A DNA stretch of 64,000 nt from Coptis chinensis (Eukaryota > Streptophyta > Magnoliopsida > Ranunculales > Ranunculaceae): positions 12,873,501 through 12,937,500 of the forward strand of contig CM027381.1 in NCBI GenBank assembly GCA_015680905.1, in the 5' to 3' direction. The notes under the pieces were generated by a model, which saw nothing but the letters and a program-made list of their open reading frames with translations, was not told where the DNA came from and did no database searches. Each line of letters opens with the position of its first letter. Position 1 is the stretch's first letter. The translations under genes and the position numbers were made by a program. Positions 24,714-36,097 of the stretch are shown one piece after another.

Positions 24714-26255
24714 TATGAGAAATTAGAATAAGTGACCAAAAATGGAGTTCTAACTACTCTCGTTTCACTGAGTGCGATTGCATTGACCATATGCAACAAG
24801 GCCTTAAACCACTAGGAATTCCCTAGTGGATGAGTTATAGCCTCGTGAGAGTTTTCCAGTGAAGGTACTCACAAACTTCATCTATACTACAACGACTAAG
24901 AAATAAAACTATTGTTTCCTCATTCATGTCTCAACTATCTATACATCTCACTAGCAATTGAATAAGAATAACCAAGTAAAAAACCTAAACTAATATATGC
25001 ATAATAATCAATCATCTATGATACAAATATATATACTATGAGTAATACTATGAAATGCCTAGCAGGTTCGTTTATGAAAACTTGGAATAGCGTCCTTAAG
25101 TAGGTCCTCACATAAATGTCAAGAGAAAAACCACTCTGATTTTTCCGCTCAAGTTTCGCTACTCCAGTGTGCAGTGGGCACACTTTACCTTACAATCTCA
25201 ATGACAAACAAGGAAGCCAGAGTCGATCAAACACATCTGCCACTTACTATCACACTAATCTATTCCTAATTAAGCTAGAGGTCTTTATTAGGTGTTGCGG
25301 GGATTAGGAGATGGTTTAAGAAGGAAGGAAATGGATATTCAAAAGGACAAGTCTGAGATAATAGAGTCTTCATATTATGTAACTTAGAGAAAACCTTGTT
25401 ATTTTCTTTTGCTTCTATACTTTGTTTCCATCCTTAGCCATATTTTTCTTTTTCTTTTATTTGGCTTTTGACTCCCTTTTATTCTATTTTTGGAGTTTTT
25501 ATTTATTTCTATTTTTTTTTTTTTTTTCCTTGGATGGAAACTTCTTTTCTTTTTCCTCAAGTAACTAACTAATTTTTGTTTACACACGTGTTTTTCTCTT
25601 CTTCTTTCTTCACTCATTCTATTCTCGGACTTATTCTAGATTGGGTAAGTTGAATTTTTATTTTGTTTTGTTTTTGTAACAGGTAAAGGAATTGTGGTTT
25701 ATGGAAGGCTAAAGAAAGGCCTCGGAGGGCTTACTAGCGGAAAATAATTCATAGGTTTGAATTTCTGGCTATATCGATCCAAAGAGGGCCTAAATTCTCG
25801 CTTTTGGATATGGCATAGTGATCAAGCAAGTGGACGTGTGATTTCTCTATCCGGATTTTACTTCTCTCTTGTGTCATTTCTCAAATGTTTATTCATATAA
25901 GGCTTTAGGCTATATTCTCACAGATTTGTAGAATAAGTAGTCTAGCCTAGATTTCAGAAACTTATCGCTAACAATCATAGATACTCATGTAATATATTTA
26001 TAGATAGATGCAAAGATTATTACCTACATATTAACCTAAGTTTCTAACAATTATTCGATACAAAAGCTAAGTGAGACTTCTAGATTGTTAAGAGCATAGA
26101 AAGAAAACAATACCAATATTCCTAAGTGTATAGCATAAACTTATTTATTTATATTTTTGAAATTTTTAACTTGAAAACAAATGTATATTATACATATCTA
26201 TATCCTAATAGATGCCTTTAATTACACGTGTTTCTATACCCCCCAAACAAGAAGC

Positions 26256-26275
26256 ATGCTTTGTCCTCAAAGCAT
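26256..26275 (-). other. Second AGGA stem-loop (element B1)
   Basis: ATGCTTTG-AGGA-CAAAGCAT on the element strand, a perfect eight-pair stem with the same loop but a different stem sequence. It is followed by a GTTTGGGGGG tract. Confidence 0.65.
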
Positions 26276-26488
26276 TTAAATAAAGAGGGTAGAAAAATAC
26301 CATGGAAACGCTGCGTGAAATTCGGAACATCTGCAAAACAAGGTTAGAACATACTAATAATATAGGAAAAAAAAAAGCCGACGTAACTCTATAAAGAGTT
26401 CCACCCATTATGGGATTAACAGAATTAAATTGCTTGGGACATAAGCGCACACTAAACCAAACTAAAAACTTACCTCCACTCCAGCGTT

Positions 26489-27273
26489 TTACTCGTTATC
26501 CTCCTCTTCTATAAAGAAGTGAGGTTCCTTCGATCCCGCCATGCCATTATAATTTGGCAAGCTTGCATGCCATTTATCATCTATGGATGCTAACCTTGTT
26601 AAAGCCACTTGGTCGGATGGGTGTAAGGTGCAACCTGATTGGGTTGTATCCTCCACCCTTGCCAAGTCATTGCACGGAAATATCGGATAATACAATTGGT
26701 GGGTCTCATAATTTCGACCCCAACCCAATCCGTGAAACGGGCACAAAAAACATGGAAGAAACATAGCATAATACGGCAAACTAATATAGGCATAAGAAGA
26801 TACTTATGCCTCATGCTATGGGCTCGTGCTAAACTAGACATTAAGGTCTTAGGAAGGCCATATAGCAGGCGTTCCTCAGCTAAAGCAAGGAAAACATCGC
26901 AAGTGGCATCATTTGCAGAAGAAAAATGCCACTCCCCTAATATGTTTAGCATGATAAAGAACATTACCGTATCACATTAAGGGACAAGCTACCAAGAGCT
27001 AAGTTATATGTCCCTTGGTCCTCTACACGGAAAATGCCTGCCCCATAAGCCTCATGCAAAAAGTCATAAGTGTAGACATGTATCTTATCTACCCAATAGC
27101 ATCATGGGTCTTGTATTTCAGCGGGCATGGCAAGTCCAAGAACAAATGCTAGCAAGAACCATAAGCGGTTCCCAGCCTACGTGTGTGATCACCTCGCGAA
27201 ACCAAGCACCATAAGTAGTGCTTTTAAACAAATCTTCTAAAGACTATTCCGGTATTATTGTAGGAGATGTCAT
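26489..27273 (-). pseudogene. Env-like / plant transposon protein ORF of element B1
   Basis: On the element strand an ATG at 27273 (MTSPTIIPE) opens a reading region of about 260 codons with several frame breaks. Recognisable stretches are YGAWFREVITHVGWEPL, SSANDATCDVFLALAEERLL, HKYLLMPILVCRIMLCFF, FTDWVGVEIMRPTNC and GWRIQPNQVAPYT, ending near DDKWHASLPNY and an acidic tail at 26489. The order and spacing ('V..LGW', 'LLYAI', 'h.YPILI..') recall the 'putative plant transposon protein' ORF that follows pol in Athila-type elements. A homologous piece survives in element C at 52420-52720. The function of this family is unknown. The frame breaks are one-base indels, one of which (a lost C near 26610) is shown by comparison with C. 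Confidence 0.5.
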
Positions 27274-27615
27274 CTCAAAACTACACTCTGAAACAGCTGC
27301 AAATCACCCGGGAACAACCCGCAGAAAATTGGAAATTTCCTGGTCTACGGAAGTCGGTATGCGAAAGGCTCCACTTTGGGCCAGTCGGCTCGGAGGTTTT
27401 GGAGTTACAGTGTTTTGCCGAAGTCGCTCAACTTGAAGAAAAGCGCTCTGTACAAAAATTCTGATAAATGTGTAAAAGCAGTCGCGTTCCTCCTCAAGCG
27501 AGTAAGCTCCGAGGTGCTGATTTGTGAAAATGGTGAAGAACAACGGAAACGTGGGAGTGAAAGATGAGAGATGGAAGTTAGGTGTAGTGTGGGTTGTGAG
27601 TGTAGAATGAATGAA

Positions 27616-27626
27616 GTTTTTATAGG
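27616..27626 (-). promoter_or_regulatory. Possible internal TATA promoter in element B1
   Basis: CCTATAAAAAC on the element strand, about 345 bases before the ATG at 27273, followed about 30 bases on by a CA-rich stretch that could hold a start site. It lies inside the element, far from the LTR promoter. The call is by motif only. Confidence 0.4.
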
Positions 27627-27629
27627 TTT

Positions 27630-28270
27630 TGAATTGTTAAAACGAATCGGTAGGTTGCCAAAAAGCTTTAAGGCAATTTCCGGAAACAATAAAATTTCCG
27701 AACCCGAAAACGGAAACAACTCATATTTTTTATTTTATAACAACCCTGGTATCTTTTATACTGGATTTAGAATAGTAACTTCTAAACTTTCTTAGATTTC
27801 ATCCTACCACCACATCTAATCATAGGTATGCCAATTACGACAATATTCTCAACCTTCACTCCAAAACAAACTCTAAAATGGAGGATCTTCTACAAATCAC
27901 GATAGAATAAATAATACCACCCCCAAACAATTTGAGAAGGTGGGATTAACAATAAAATCCATGCACAATTTGAAAAGAACAACATTATATTAAAATTGAA
28001 ATTCAAACAACATTTAACTACCAAATTCAAAGTTAACTACGAAATTTAACAATGTAACATCCTATCTACTAAAAATAAAAAAAAAAAAAATCAAAACAAC
28101 AAACAAGGAGAAATCTAGCTACTCTTAAAGGGAGCGAGGTGGGGATAAGAATAGGAAGTTTAGTGATCAAGCATGGAAAAACCAAACACCCCACCCCCAA
28201 ACAAATTTTTGAAAACAGGTTTGTAAAAATTTGTTTTAAAACGTGGGTCTTTTAAAGTCAGATTCCCTAG
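27630..28270 (-). other. Non-coding spacer between gag tail and env-like ORF (B1)
   Basis: AT-rich with two more G-rich tracts of polypurine type (element strand GTTTGGGGGTGG at 27918-27930 and 28190-28203). An A/T-tract lies at 28075-28092. No coding signal seen. Confidence 0.5.
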
Positions 28271-28272
28271 AC

Positions 28273-28990
28273 TTAAAGTGATATATATGTATTTACATGC
28301 AGTTTCCCATATATCAATAATCTAAACAATTGTGGATCTTTCCATAAATAGTTAACATGGAATGCACCACCAAACAGAATCAAGCTCCAAAACTTTCTAC
28401 GACGCAACTTAGTCGAATAAGAAGGTGTCCAAGTGAATGATCGTGAGTAAATGAATGGTTTTGGAAAATACTTGGAATGTGGATAAGTGTTAGAAGAAAA
28501 GGGTGGGAAGAATGATTGGATTTTATGAGGGATTAACTCAGGTGGATGGTGGTAGGGTGGTGCTCTAGGTAGTGCTTGAGAAGGTGGATCATCACAGGCT
28601 CTTAGAAACTTCGTGAATTCCTCATCTAGGTTGTTCGTGATCCATATAATTATGGTATTCATCTCCATCTTTGAGGAATTCATCTATCTCGTCTATTATG
28701 AGGTTTAGTCCATCTCTTCTATGGTCAGAAGGTAGGGTTGAAAATTCTTTCTCTAGTTTAGTTATGTTCAAAGAGTCAAAATTGTGATCTTTGTCTTCTT
28801 CCATAAGAGGGATATGTACTAGTGTAGGGGCGACATCGCCTCGGAAGCACTAATGTGATATACAAAACTCTCAATAGACTTAACTTCACCTTCTATAGGA
28901 AAATCTAGTTGTTCATGCGGTGTTTTATCCTTGTACCTAATATGAGGGGGAACATATTTGTTAACCGTTGCTTTATCTTTTATCATTTTC
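28273..28990 (-). pseudogene. Polyprotein tail of B1, protease deleted
   Basis: Element-strand frames match the segment that follows protease in element D: KDHNFDSLNIT..EKEFSTLP, then an acidic DEIDEFLKDGDEY stretch, and finally the LRRRKFWSLILFGGAFHVNY tail. Upstream (28870-28990) the PTPVEVPIW-type linker joins almost directly to the EGEVKSIESFVYH block. In D these are separated by about 700 bp carrying the protease (DLGA and ILGRPFLATAN motifs). B1 therefore lost its protease by an internal deletion. Confidence 0.72.
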
Positions 28991-29099
28991 CAACTAGGTT
29001 TCCATATTGGAACCTCTATAGTGTAGGGTCTTCAATTTCTATGACCAGATTTGGTATAGTATTATTTATAGTTTGGGGTGATCTTTAGGCATAGTCACT

Positions 29100-30426
29100 T
29101 GGTTATCAACTACTCTCTCGAACGAAGGGTAGTATTTTGTAGGTCCCCTTGGTTTATATTACCATTACACTGAATACTTTTTATTTCGAAGGCGGTGTTT
29201 GTTAACTTAGGATTAGGCATTGCTTGACTTGGAAACACGCCGGTTTGGTTATTATTTTGGTTAGAAGACATGTCAATAACCTTTTGGCACAAAGACTGCA
29301 TCATTTGCATCATTTGTTTCATCATATTAGAGTTTTGATCATGCTGATCTTTCATCAAGTTGGAGTTTTGTTACATAATTTGATTTTGTTTCTCCAACAA
29401 GGTCACTACTACTTTGTCTGTAGATGGTTGTATTGGAATTAAAGCTTGTTGAGCATTCATGTCTTGATGTTGATAGTTCTGGGTTATGGGACTAAACCTC
29501 TATTTTGGTCACCCTAAGTTCCCTTGTCCTTGATGTTGAGTTAACCGGTTAAAGTGTGATGGTTGTGGTGGTGTTTGTGCATAGACAAGAGGACAATAAA
29601 AAAGTCGGAATGCTCAAGACTACAAATGACATTACAACGAGTAGAGTTAATGTTCATGACTGGAGTGGGTTGTTGTTGAACAGAGATGGCATCTACCTTT
29701 TTAGTGAGGGCATCGATAAGAGTTTTCAGCTCGGGATCATGTTTAACCTCAAGAGAAGAAGGAGAGGAGCGGGAGGAATTGCTTCCTCCCTAATTGTTGT
29801 TCTTCTTAGATTGATCTTCTAAGAATTTATAAGCCTCTAAGGCACCTTTACTAAGAAAACTACCCCCAGTCATGATATCTAGAACCTCCTTATGATAATG
29901 TGAAAGCCCCTTGAAGAAAGCACAAACAAGCGTGTCTTTCGCAAGATTATGATCTTGGCATTCAATGAGAAGATCGATGAAACGATTCCGTGCCTCTGAA
30001 AAGAATTCATGAGGATTCTAGGCTGAAGAAATGAATCTTTTGAAGCATTTCATCTGTCTTAATGGTGGGTAAAACTGTTCCATGAACAATTGAACAAGTT
30101 GAGCCCATGAGTCCACAGAGTTTGGCGTTTGGGCAGTTAACCAAGACGCCGCCTTGTCGGCTAGGGTGAAAGGAAACACCCTAAGTTTAACTTGATCTGG
30201 ACTTACGCTAGGATGATGGAATTTAGTGAGAACTTGGTCTATCCTATGCATGTGCTGGTAAGGCTTCTCGTGGTCTAAACCATGAAAAACCGGGTAACAA
30301 ATTAAATATATTAGGGGATTCAAAAATCCCCACTAGGTCTACAAGAACGATGCATTTACACTTAGGGCCATCGTTTAGGGCTTTATAAAAAAATCAGAGA
30401 GAGGAGTCTCTTGTTCTTTAGCCATT
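29100..30426 (-). pseudogene. gag: gag of element B1
   Basis: The ATG lies at 30426 on the element strand (MAKEQETPL), the same start as in element D. The capsid core is readable at 30323-30018: FHGLDHEKPYQHMHRIDQ, LRVFPFTLADKAASWL, NSVDSWAQLVQLFMEQFYPP. It continues with frameshifts through the LIECQDHNLAKDTLV block. The C-terminal part at 29358-29110 has a Met/Gln-rich segment (MMKQMMQMMQSL) and then GVFPSQAMPNPK and a degenerate LRS motif. The zinc-knuckle region near 29600-29650 is mutated. At least three frame breaks, so inactive, but clearly homologous to the gags of C and D. Confidence 0.87.
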
Positions 30427-31605
30427 GATGCAAGTGTAGTGTGTGAAATTCTAGATAGGCGTGTTGTATTTATTTCTATGAAAAACAAACCCGATTATAC
30501 TAGAATTAAAACTCCTCCGACAAAGAGGTGAGGAGTGGAAGAAGGAGCACCGAATGCCTCCTTGCTTGCTACGCGTTTGAATAGCATCTTGTATCACGTA
30601 ATCTCAGTGTATTTAACAAGTTAGAAACACTGAATAACTTGAAGAAATAAAATTTTGCATTTACCTATGAAAATTTGGGCTGTTCACGCTGAATTTTCCT
30701 TCGAGGGGGCGCGGGTGCCCTCTGTTTTGTCGAATGTCCAGGTGTTTTTTGGTCGCGGGTTTTGAAGCCGGGTTGCGCTCCAGGGTTTTCAAGTTTTAGG
30801 CCTTTTATCGTACTTTAAAAATTTTGAAATTTTAAGAGTAATTTTCTAAGACGTCTATCAAGTAGCCTGTAAAATTTCAGATCAATCCGGAGCTATGAAA
30901 GTCCCTCTACTGCCCTGCAAAGTTTGCAAAACGGTTTTCGGACACAATACAAACAACCGAATGGTTAACCCATCAAAACAAATCCAAAAATTACCAAATT
31001 TTTACTGGAGTCTCCTGACAGATTCTACTTGTTCCTGTAAAATATTTAGAGCAATTGGAGTTCTACAACCTCTCCTTATTGGCTGGTGTTCCAGATATTA
31101 AGTGTTTGCAACACTGCAGAAACACACTGGAAACACTCTACTATTTAGGAGGTCAAAACAAATCAAAAACTCATCAAATTTTTACTACAAACTCCTGACT
31201 TAGGATAGATACTCTTGTAAAAATTATAGAATATTTAAAACTCCCTAAGTAACCTTACTCGTCTTTTTTTCAAGAACATACGGTGTGAAAACTGAAATGC
31301 AGCACTGTAAAGATCGTATTTTTTTCACAAGGTAAACCAACTTTGAAAAATCTGAAAATATTCCAGTAAATCAACAACACATTAAATAATATGTATGAAA
31401 ATTTTCAGAATTTTCGAAAATTTAAAAATACCTTCACCGCAGTGTTTTTCTCTGTGAATCCGCAAGAGCCCCTATGCCTGAAACAAAGGAAGGTTCGAAA
31501 ATTCAAGAAATAAGAATGAAAAATTAAAAGGGTGGGTGGGTAGAGAATGGGGATTTCCCCCTTGGATTCAAGCAATTGAATTCTTGTCTTGAACGAGATT
31601 AAGAT
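30427..31605 (-). other. Repeat-rich leader of element B1
   Basis: About 1.2 kb between primer site and gag. It contains degenerate repeats of roughly 170-190 bp (31400-30840), each with a TTTTTACAGGAGTATC-like core, then a GC-rich patch (30690-30790). The same architecture occurs in the leader of element D. Confidence 0.6.
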
Positions 31606-31616
31606 GGCAGCGGCCA
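31606..31616 (-). promoter_or_regulatory. Primer binding site of element B1
   Basis: TGGCCGCTGCC on the element strand, two bases after the 5' LTR. It is the TGGCGCCGCTGCC site of A and C with a two-base deletion. Confidence 0.75.
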
Positions 31617-31618
31617 TT

Positions 31619-32774
31619 TGATAAAAGTGATTTTAACGATTCTAACTATCTATCGTAAACACAAATAATCATAATATGTAAATATGTGTTTATATCAATA
31701 TTCCTACTCAATAACAAGTAATATATTAGAGTCAGGATTTGTTCCACTCTTAAACCTTCAAGACTTAAATAGAATTCAACTACTCGACACAAGGAACAAT
31801 GGTGAACAATGAGAGTAGTGTGTGATGTGAAATTTCTAATATCATTATACTATCATTTCTATATGAAATTGAATACAAGATAATCTAAAGATTCTAACTT
31901 TATGAAATTTAACTAAACAATAATCCAACACAACATCAATAACTACGAAATGACTAACAACCAAGAAATGAAATTAGATCTAAACAATAGATAAATGACA
32001 AAATCGAATTTGATCAATAATAAACTACTTTATTTATCTAATGAAGCAATAACAATATTTTAATACTTTAAATTAAAACAAGGGAAATTAAAACTAATTA
32101 AAATGGAGATTTAATTCTAGATCTAAAAATTATTCTAACCCTAAACTTCATTAACATTAGCTTCCTAACCTAACTTATTTTCTAACCTAACTATCTACCA
32201 TTAACAAAGAGCTAAGCTTTTGTTTTTATATGTTCAGATCCAAAAATTGTGCATGGGCTTGGAGCCACGTTTTGGGCCAGAGAATCAGGCCCAAAACCCA
32301 ATACTTTCAGTCCAAAAAGGCCTCTTCAGCTGTAGTTGACTTTGACAGACTTTTTGTCCACTTCTGCTCCTCTGATTGGGCCAAGGATTGGACCATTGGA
32401 AAGCTCTTTCCGAGACGGTCGTTTTGACGTAAGGTAGGCCCAATTCCGAGGTATGAGTCCAAAGATATGGTCTTCGGAAGTTCTGTTGACTTTGTGCACT
32501 ATTTCTGCCCGCGTGGACTTTGACTTTTCATCTTTTGACCGGGCTTTACAGAGGCTTTGTCTTCTTGGAAATTGGCCTTTAATCACAGAACTCCTTAGCA
32601 ACCGACCTTTGCTCCTTTATCTCACTAAAGTGGCACATTTCTGCACATAATGGACTTTGGAGCCTGGAATGCATAAAAACACGTAATCAGTATTAACTCT
32701 TACTTATTATTCACATAATTGGTCTAAAAGTACGATTGTTAAGGGGTTAAAACTACAGTTTTGGGCTCTTATCA
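31619..32774 (-). repeat. 5' LTR of element B1
   Basis: 1156 bp, direct repeat of 23515-24674. Its outer end abuts the duplication CCTAT at 32775-32779. Confidence 0.93.
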
Positions 32775-32779
32775 CCTAT

Positions 32780-34616
32780 CAATATATATACATGTCACAA
32801 CTCATGAAGACTACAATAGCTTAGTTTATACATCATACTAGTAGAACTTAATTTGACATTAAAAATCTATTATGAAGACCGTACCATGTGTTGGGGAAAA
32901 CGATACCAATTGATCCCCACTAAGATAGCTTGCAGTTGGACACTCTACTACTCCAATGAAAAATCTAAGCTTTCACTACAACCAACAACCACAACCTAAG
33001 CTATGGAATTAACTATCACAAACAAACAATAGCAATGTAAAGTAACTTACCACAATAAGATACAAGATGTAACATGGTTCGGCTAATGATGTCTATTTCC
33101 ACAAGAGCAAATCCTTTTATAAGTGTGGGAAGAAATATTACAATCACTCCTCCCAAGTGTCTCAAAACTTACTAGATCTCTCTTCACTAATTGATCAGCT
33201 TCCAAATGTGCATTTTATTACCTTTATATTTTACATTACAACCATTCTTATGCATAATAAATAGACAACTCATAGCTTTTACTGCCTTTTGTAGGTTACA
33301 AGCCATTTCAGACCACTTATCATTAAAGTTGCATTTTAGCGCGAAAAGGAGCCTTATTAACGCTTATTATGAAGACTCAAGCTGCTATGAAAAAGTACTA
33401 AAAAAGTCAAAGTTAAAGTTAAGGTCAAATGTCAAAGGTGAAAGACTCAAAACCAGAGAACCGAAAGTCATGTCCTTAACTCAGAAGACTAAAGATGGAT
33501 GGCCTTTTCACAAAAGAAGACTTGCTCAAAACCTAGCTTGCTCAAGAAGATAGAGAAAAAGCAAAATCATAAAAGAAAAGTAAAAAATAATATAGTGAGG
33601 TGTCTTGATTGTAGAGGTAGAGGGCAAATCAATCATTGTAAAAGTAGGAGTATAAAAGCCCAAAAGTAGGAGTAGTGTAGATTTTCATTTCAAGTCATTT
33701 CAAGTCATTTACATTTTAAGTTTTTATTATTTTCTTTATTTTTTGTTCTTCAATTCAACTTTTCAATTCAAGTTTGTTCTTTAATCTTCAGTCAAATTTG
33801 TTATTCATATAAGTTTACATTCAAGTTTGTTCTTCAATACAAAGTTTTTCATTCATGTTTTAGTCAAGTTTCAATACAAGTTCATTCATTAAAAAACAAG
33901 TCATAAGTTTTAAGATTACTACCTTCTCTCATTCATAAACTCCCACCAATCCATCTCTAAAAATCTATGGTGAACCTCAAACTCTCACTTTCGATAACAA
34001 CAAATGGTGCCGCCATCATGGATTGGAAGAAGTGGATTCATGGTTGAGCTCTAAGGAGGGAAGCAACATTCTACCTATTCCATTTCTTGTTTGTCATTTT
34101 TTTCATCATTTTTTTTTCGTTTATTTTAAGTACTAATCTATTTTGTTTCAAATCCAGGTATGTAGTTCAATTGCTAGAGAGGAGCTGGAGCTGCTGACAA
34201 AAGTCAACAAAACTCTACTGGAACCGGAGGGGCGACCGCCCGTTGACTACGACCACCCAGCCTCCGCCGCGCGACCGCCTAGTCACCTCCAACAACTTTT
34301 TGATGGTTTTTTGATAGCCTGATCCAGTTTGCCTTGTGCGTTAAACTACAGATCAGGATTTTGTAATAGAGTAGTACATGAAATTTGTTGTGCTAAAAAA
34401 AATGAAAATATCAAAAAAATTAGTTAATAGTAGTTATGTTATATTAGGATGAGTTGATCACTTGGTTGAAGTTGTGCAACTTACCAAGAATTAGAGTTTT
34501 CATTGCCTTGGGAAGTTCAAGTGTGCGAGGTGAGTCGTGAATCATACACTCACACACTTTGAATCAACTTGGTAATCAACACTTTAATTGCGATTAGCTC
34601 TAGTTAATCTATTATG
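32780..34616 (+). repeat. Degraded repeat DNA with an LTR/primer-site-like junction
   Basis: No intact gene. At 34001-34015 the sequence reads CA-AA-TGGTGCCGCCATC, the same layout as the LTR end plus primer site of A, B1, C and D. About 350 bp upstream is GTATAAAAGC (33651). This suggests the right end of an LTR from another Athila/Tat-like family, with a start somewhere between 32800 and 33300 that I cannot fix. 33660-33900 is rich in CAAGTTT/TTCAATTCAA repeats. 34230-34290 is a short GC-rich patch. Confidence 0.35.
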
Positions 34617-35957
34617 TATTTTTTTTGAAGAAGCTAGAGGTTAGGCAGACCTCGACCTGCATTAATCATAATCTTAGAAACATTTTCCCTTGTGCATCCT
34701 CCTTTACAAGCTTATCAAGGCCCACATCAACTGGAGGAAGGAAATACAAAATAGAGTCATGCAGTGCATTACATAGTTTTGACAAGTAATCAGCTACTCG
34801 GTTGGTTTCCCTATACAGATATTTGAATGCAATAATTTCAAACTGAGCTTTCAAGGAGTTTATGGCAGCCACAATATTAAGGCAATACCAAGGGGGCTCC
34901 TCCATGCCATTGATAGCCTGAACAACACACATAGTGTCAGACGCAATGGTTACCTTCTTAGCTCCAATACTTAGCAAACCATGCATACCCACTTCAATGG
35001 CTAAAAGCTCTTGTGTCATCACTGACCTCTTTGTTGAACTTCCCGTGAAAGATAACTTTACTATTCCTGTTTCATCCCTAATAGCCCCTCCAAAATCATT
35101 TGATTCCTCAGTGACAGAGCCATCAGTGTTAACCATAAGCTCACCTAGCTTAGGCCTAAGCTAAGAGCACCAGTTGGGATCCTTGTGCCTGAAAGACACT
35201 TGTATACCAATCTTATCAATTAACACTCTCGTTGCCATCGACTCAGGAATTTTTGTCAGCACAGTTTGCAAGTAAAGCTTCATCTCCTTCTTGACTTTAT
35301 TGTAAATGTGATCCTTAGTGTGTTGTTTCTAATGGAATCTCCTCGAGTTCCTTTCTATCAATATGGAATATACAGTAACATAGACTATTACCTTTTATAA
35401 TTTTGGATTCCATCAAAGAGGATCGACATAGCCTCAAAAGGTTGTATCATTCTAATGTTAATAGTTGAACCTGGCTGTTCAAACCCATCCACCTTTTCAC
35501 TTTTGCCCAAACTCCTTTGGAAAAGTTTCAATCGAAAAATAAATGCTTTGAGTGCTCTCTTGAAGAGTTGCAAAAGCTACAAGATGATTAGGATAGAACC
35601 TTCCTCTTGACCAACCTATCCCTAGTAAGTAAGCAATTTCCGAAGAGCTGCCACCCTGTAAAGGAATGATTTGGAAGAACTATCTTGCCCCATATCAACC
35701 TGTACCACTTCACTTTATTTAGGATCTATTTAAGAGCATAATATGCTGATTGGACAGTGAATCTACCTGATACTGTTAGAGTCTAAATGACTTGGTCTTG
35801 TGCAAGCAGAGGTTCAACTCAATACTTTCAATTTTCTTTTTCAGCTCGCTATCAGGCCAACTATTAATAATCTGATTCCATCTCCCATCAGAAATGAGAT
35901 CACTCACAAGGGCATTATCAAGTACATGAAGGAGTTATACTGCTTCTGCCCATTGGA
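34617..35957 (-). pseudogene. 5'-truncated L1-type LINE: zf-RVT and RNase H
   Basis: Minus-strand non-LTR fragment. A T8 run at 34619-34626 is the poly(A) tail in reverse. The RNase H domain at 35136-34666 (MVNTDGSVTEESNDFGGAIRDE, then ELLAIEVGM, ASDTMCVVQAI and ETNRVADYLSKL) keeps the usual acidic residues. Upstream, 35350-35720 carries a broken zinc-binding zf-RVT region (NHSFTGWQLF, TRDRLVKRK, CSFCN, HLFFDW), and 35800-35950 holds the preceding linker (SDLISDGRWNQIINSWPD). No RT or endonuclease remains, the usual outcome of incomplete target-primed reverse transcription. It is a different copy from the LINE at 54009-61774. Confidence 0.82.
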
Positions 35958-35995
35958 TTAAGTATTAGTATTAGTATTAGTATTATTATTAGTTT
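35958..35995. repeat. (AGTATT)n microsatellite
   Basis: About five imperfect AGTATT/ATT units at the 5' truncation point of the LINE. 35996-36097 after it is unassigned. Confidence 0.7.
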
Positions 35996-36097
35996 TACTT
36001 TTATGTTTTGGAACCTTGAAGGCAAAATTGTATAATTATAAAAACCCAGACTGTGGAGCTCGAACGGTTGGGCCTGATTCTCAGACCTCACGCCAAC

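Larger units (their letters stand above)
24675..26480 (-). other. 3' region of element B1 with polypurine tracts and stem-loops
   Basis: Non-coding. On the element strand the 3' LTR is preceded by GTTTGGGGGTGGTTT (24675-24690), a good polypurine tract, and just before that by the hairpin at 24694-24713. A second hairpin plus G-tract lies at 26256-26275 / 26239-26250. The stretch 25480-25530 is pyrimidine-rich on the plus strand. ORFs here are chance frames. Confidence 0.7.
23515..32774 (-). mobile_element. Element B1: non-autonomous gag-only LTR retrotransposon (family B)
   Basis: Complete minus-strand element of 9260 bp, flanked by the perfect 5-bp duplication CCTAT (23510-23514 and 32775-32779). 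LTRs are 23515-24674 and 31619-32774. By eye they differ at roughly 30 positions (about 97% identity), so the insertion is fairly recent. Internally, in element order, it has a primer site, a long repeat-rich leader, gag, a short tail and an env-like ORF behind a possible internal promoter, ending with a strong polypurine tract. There is no RT, RNase H or integrase, and the protease seen in C and D is deleted. It must be mobilised in trans, presumably by an Athila-like element. Confidence 0.92.

Noticed and set aside
29224..29822. Plus-strand ORFs of 72-88 codons
   Set aside because: They lie antisense to B1 gag, whose protein motifs account for the sequence.
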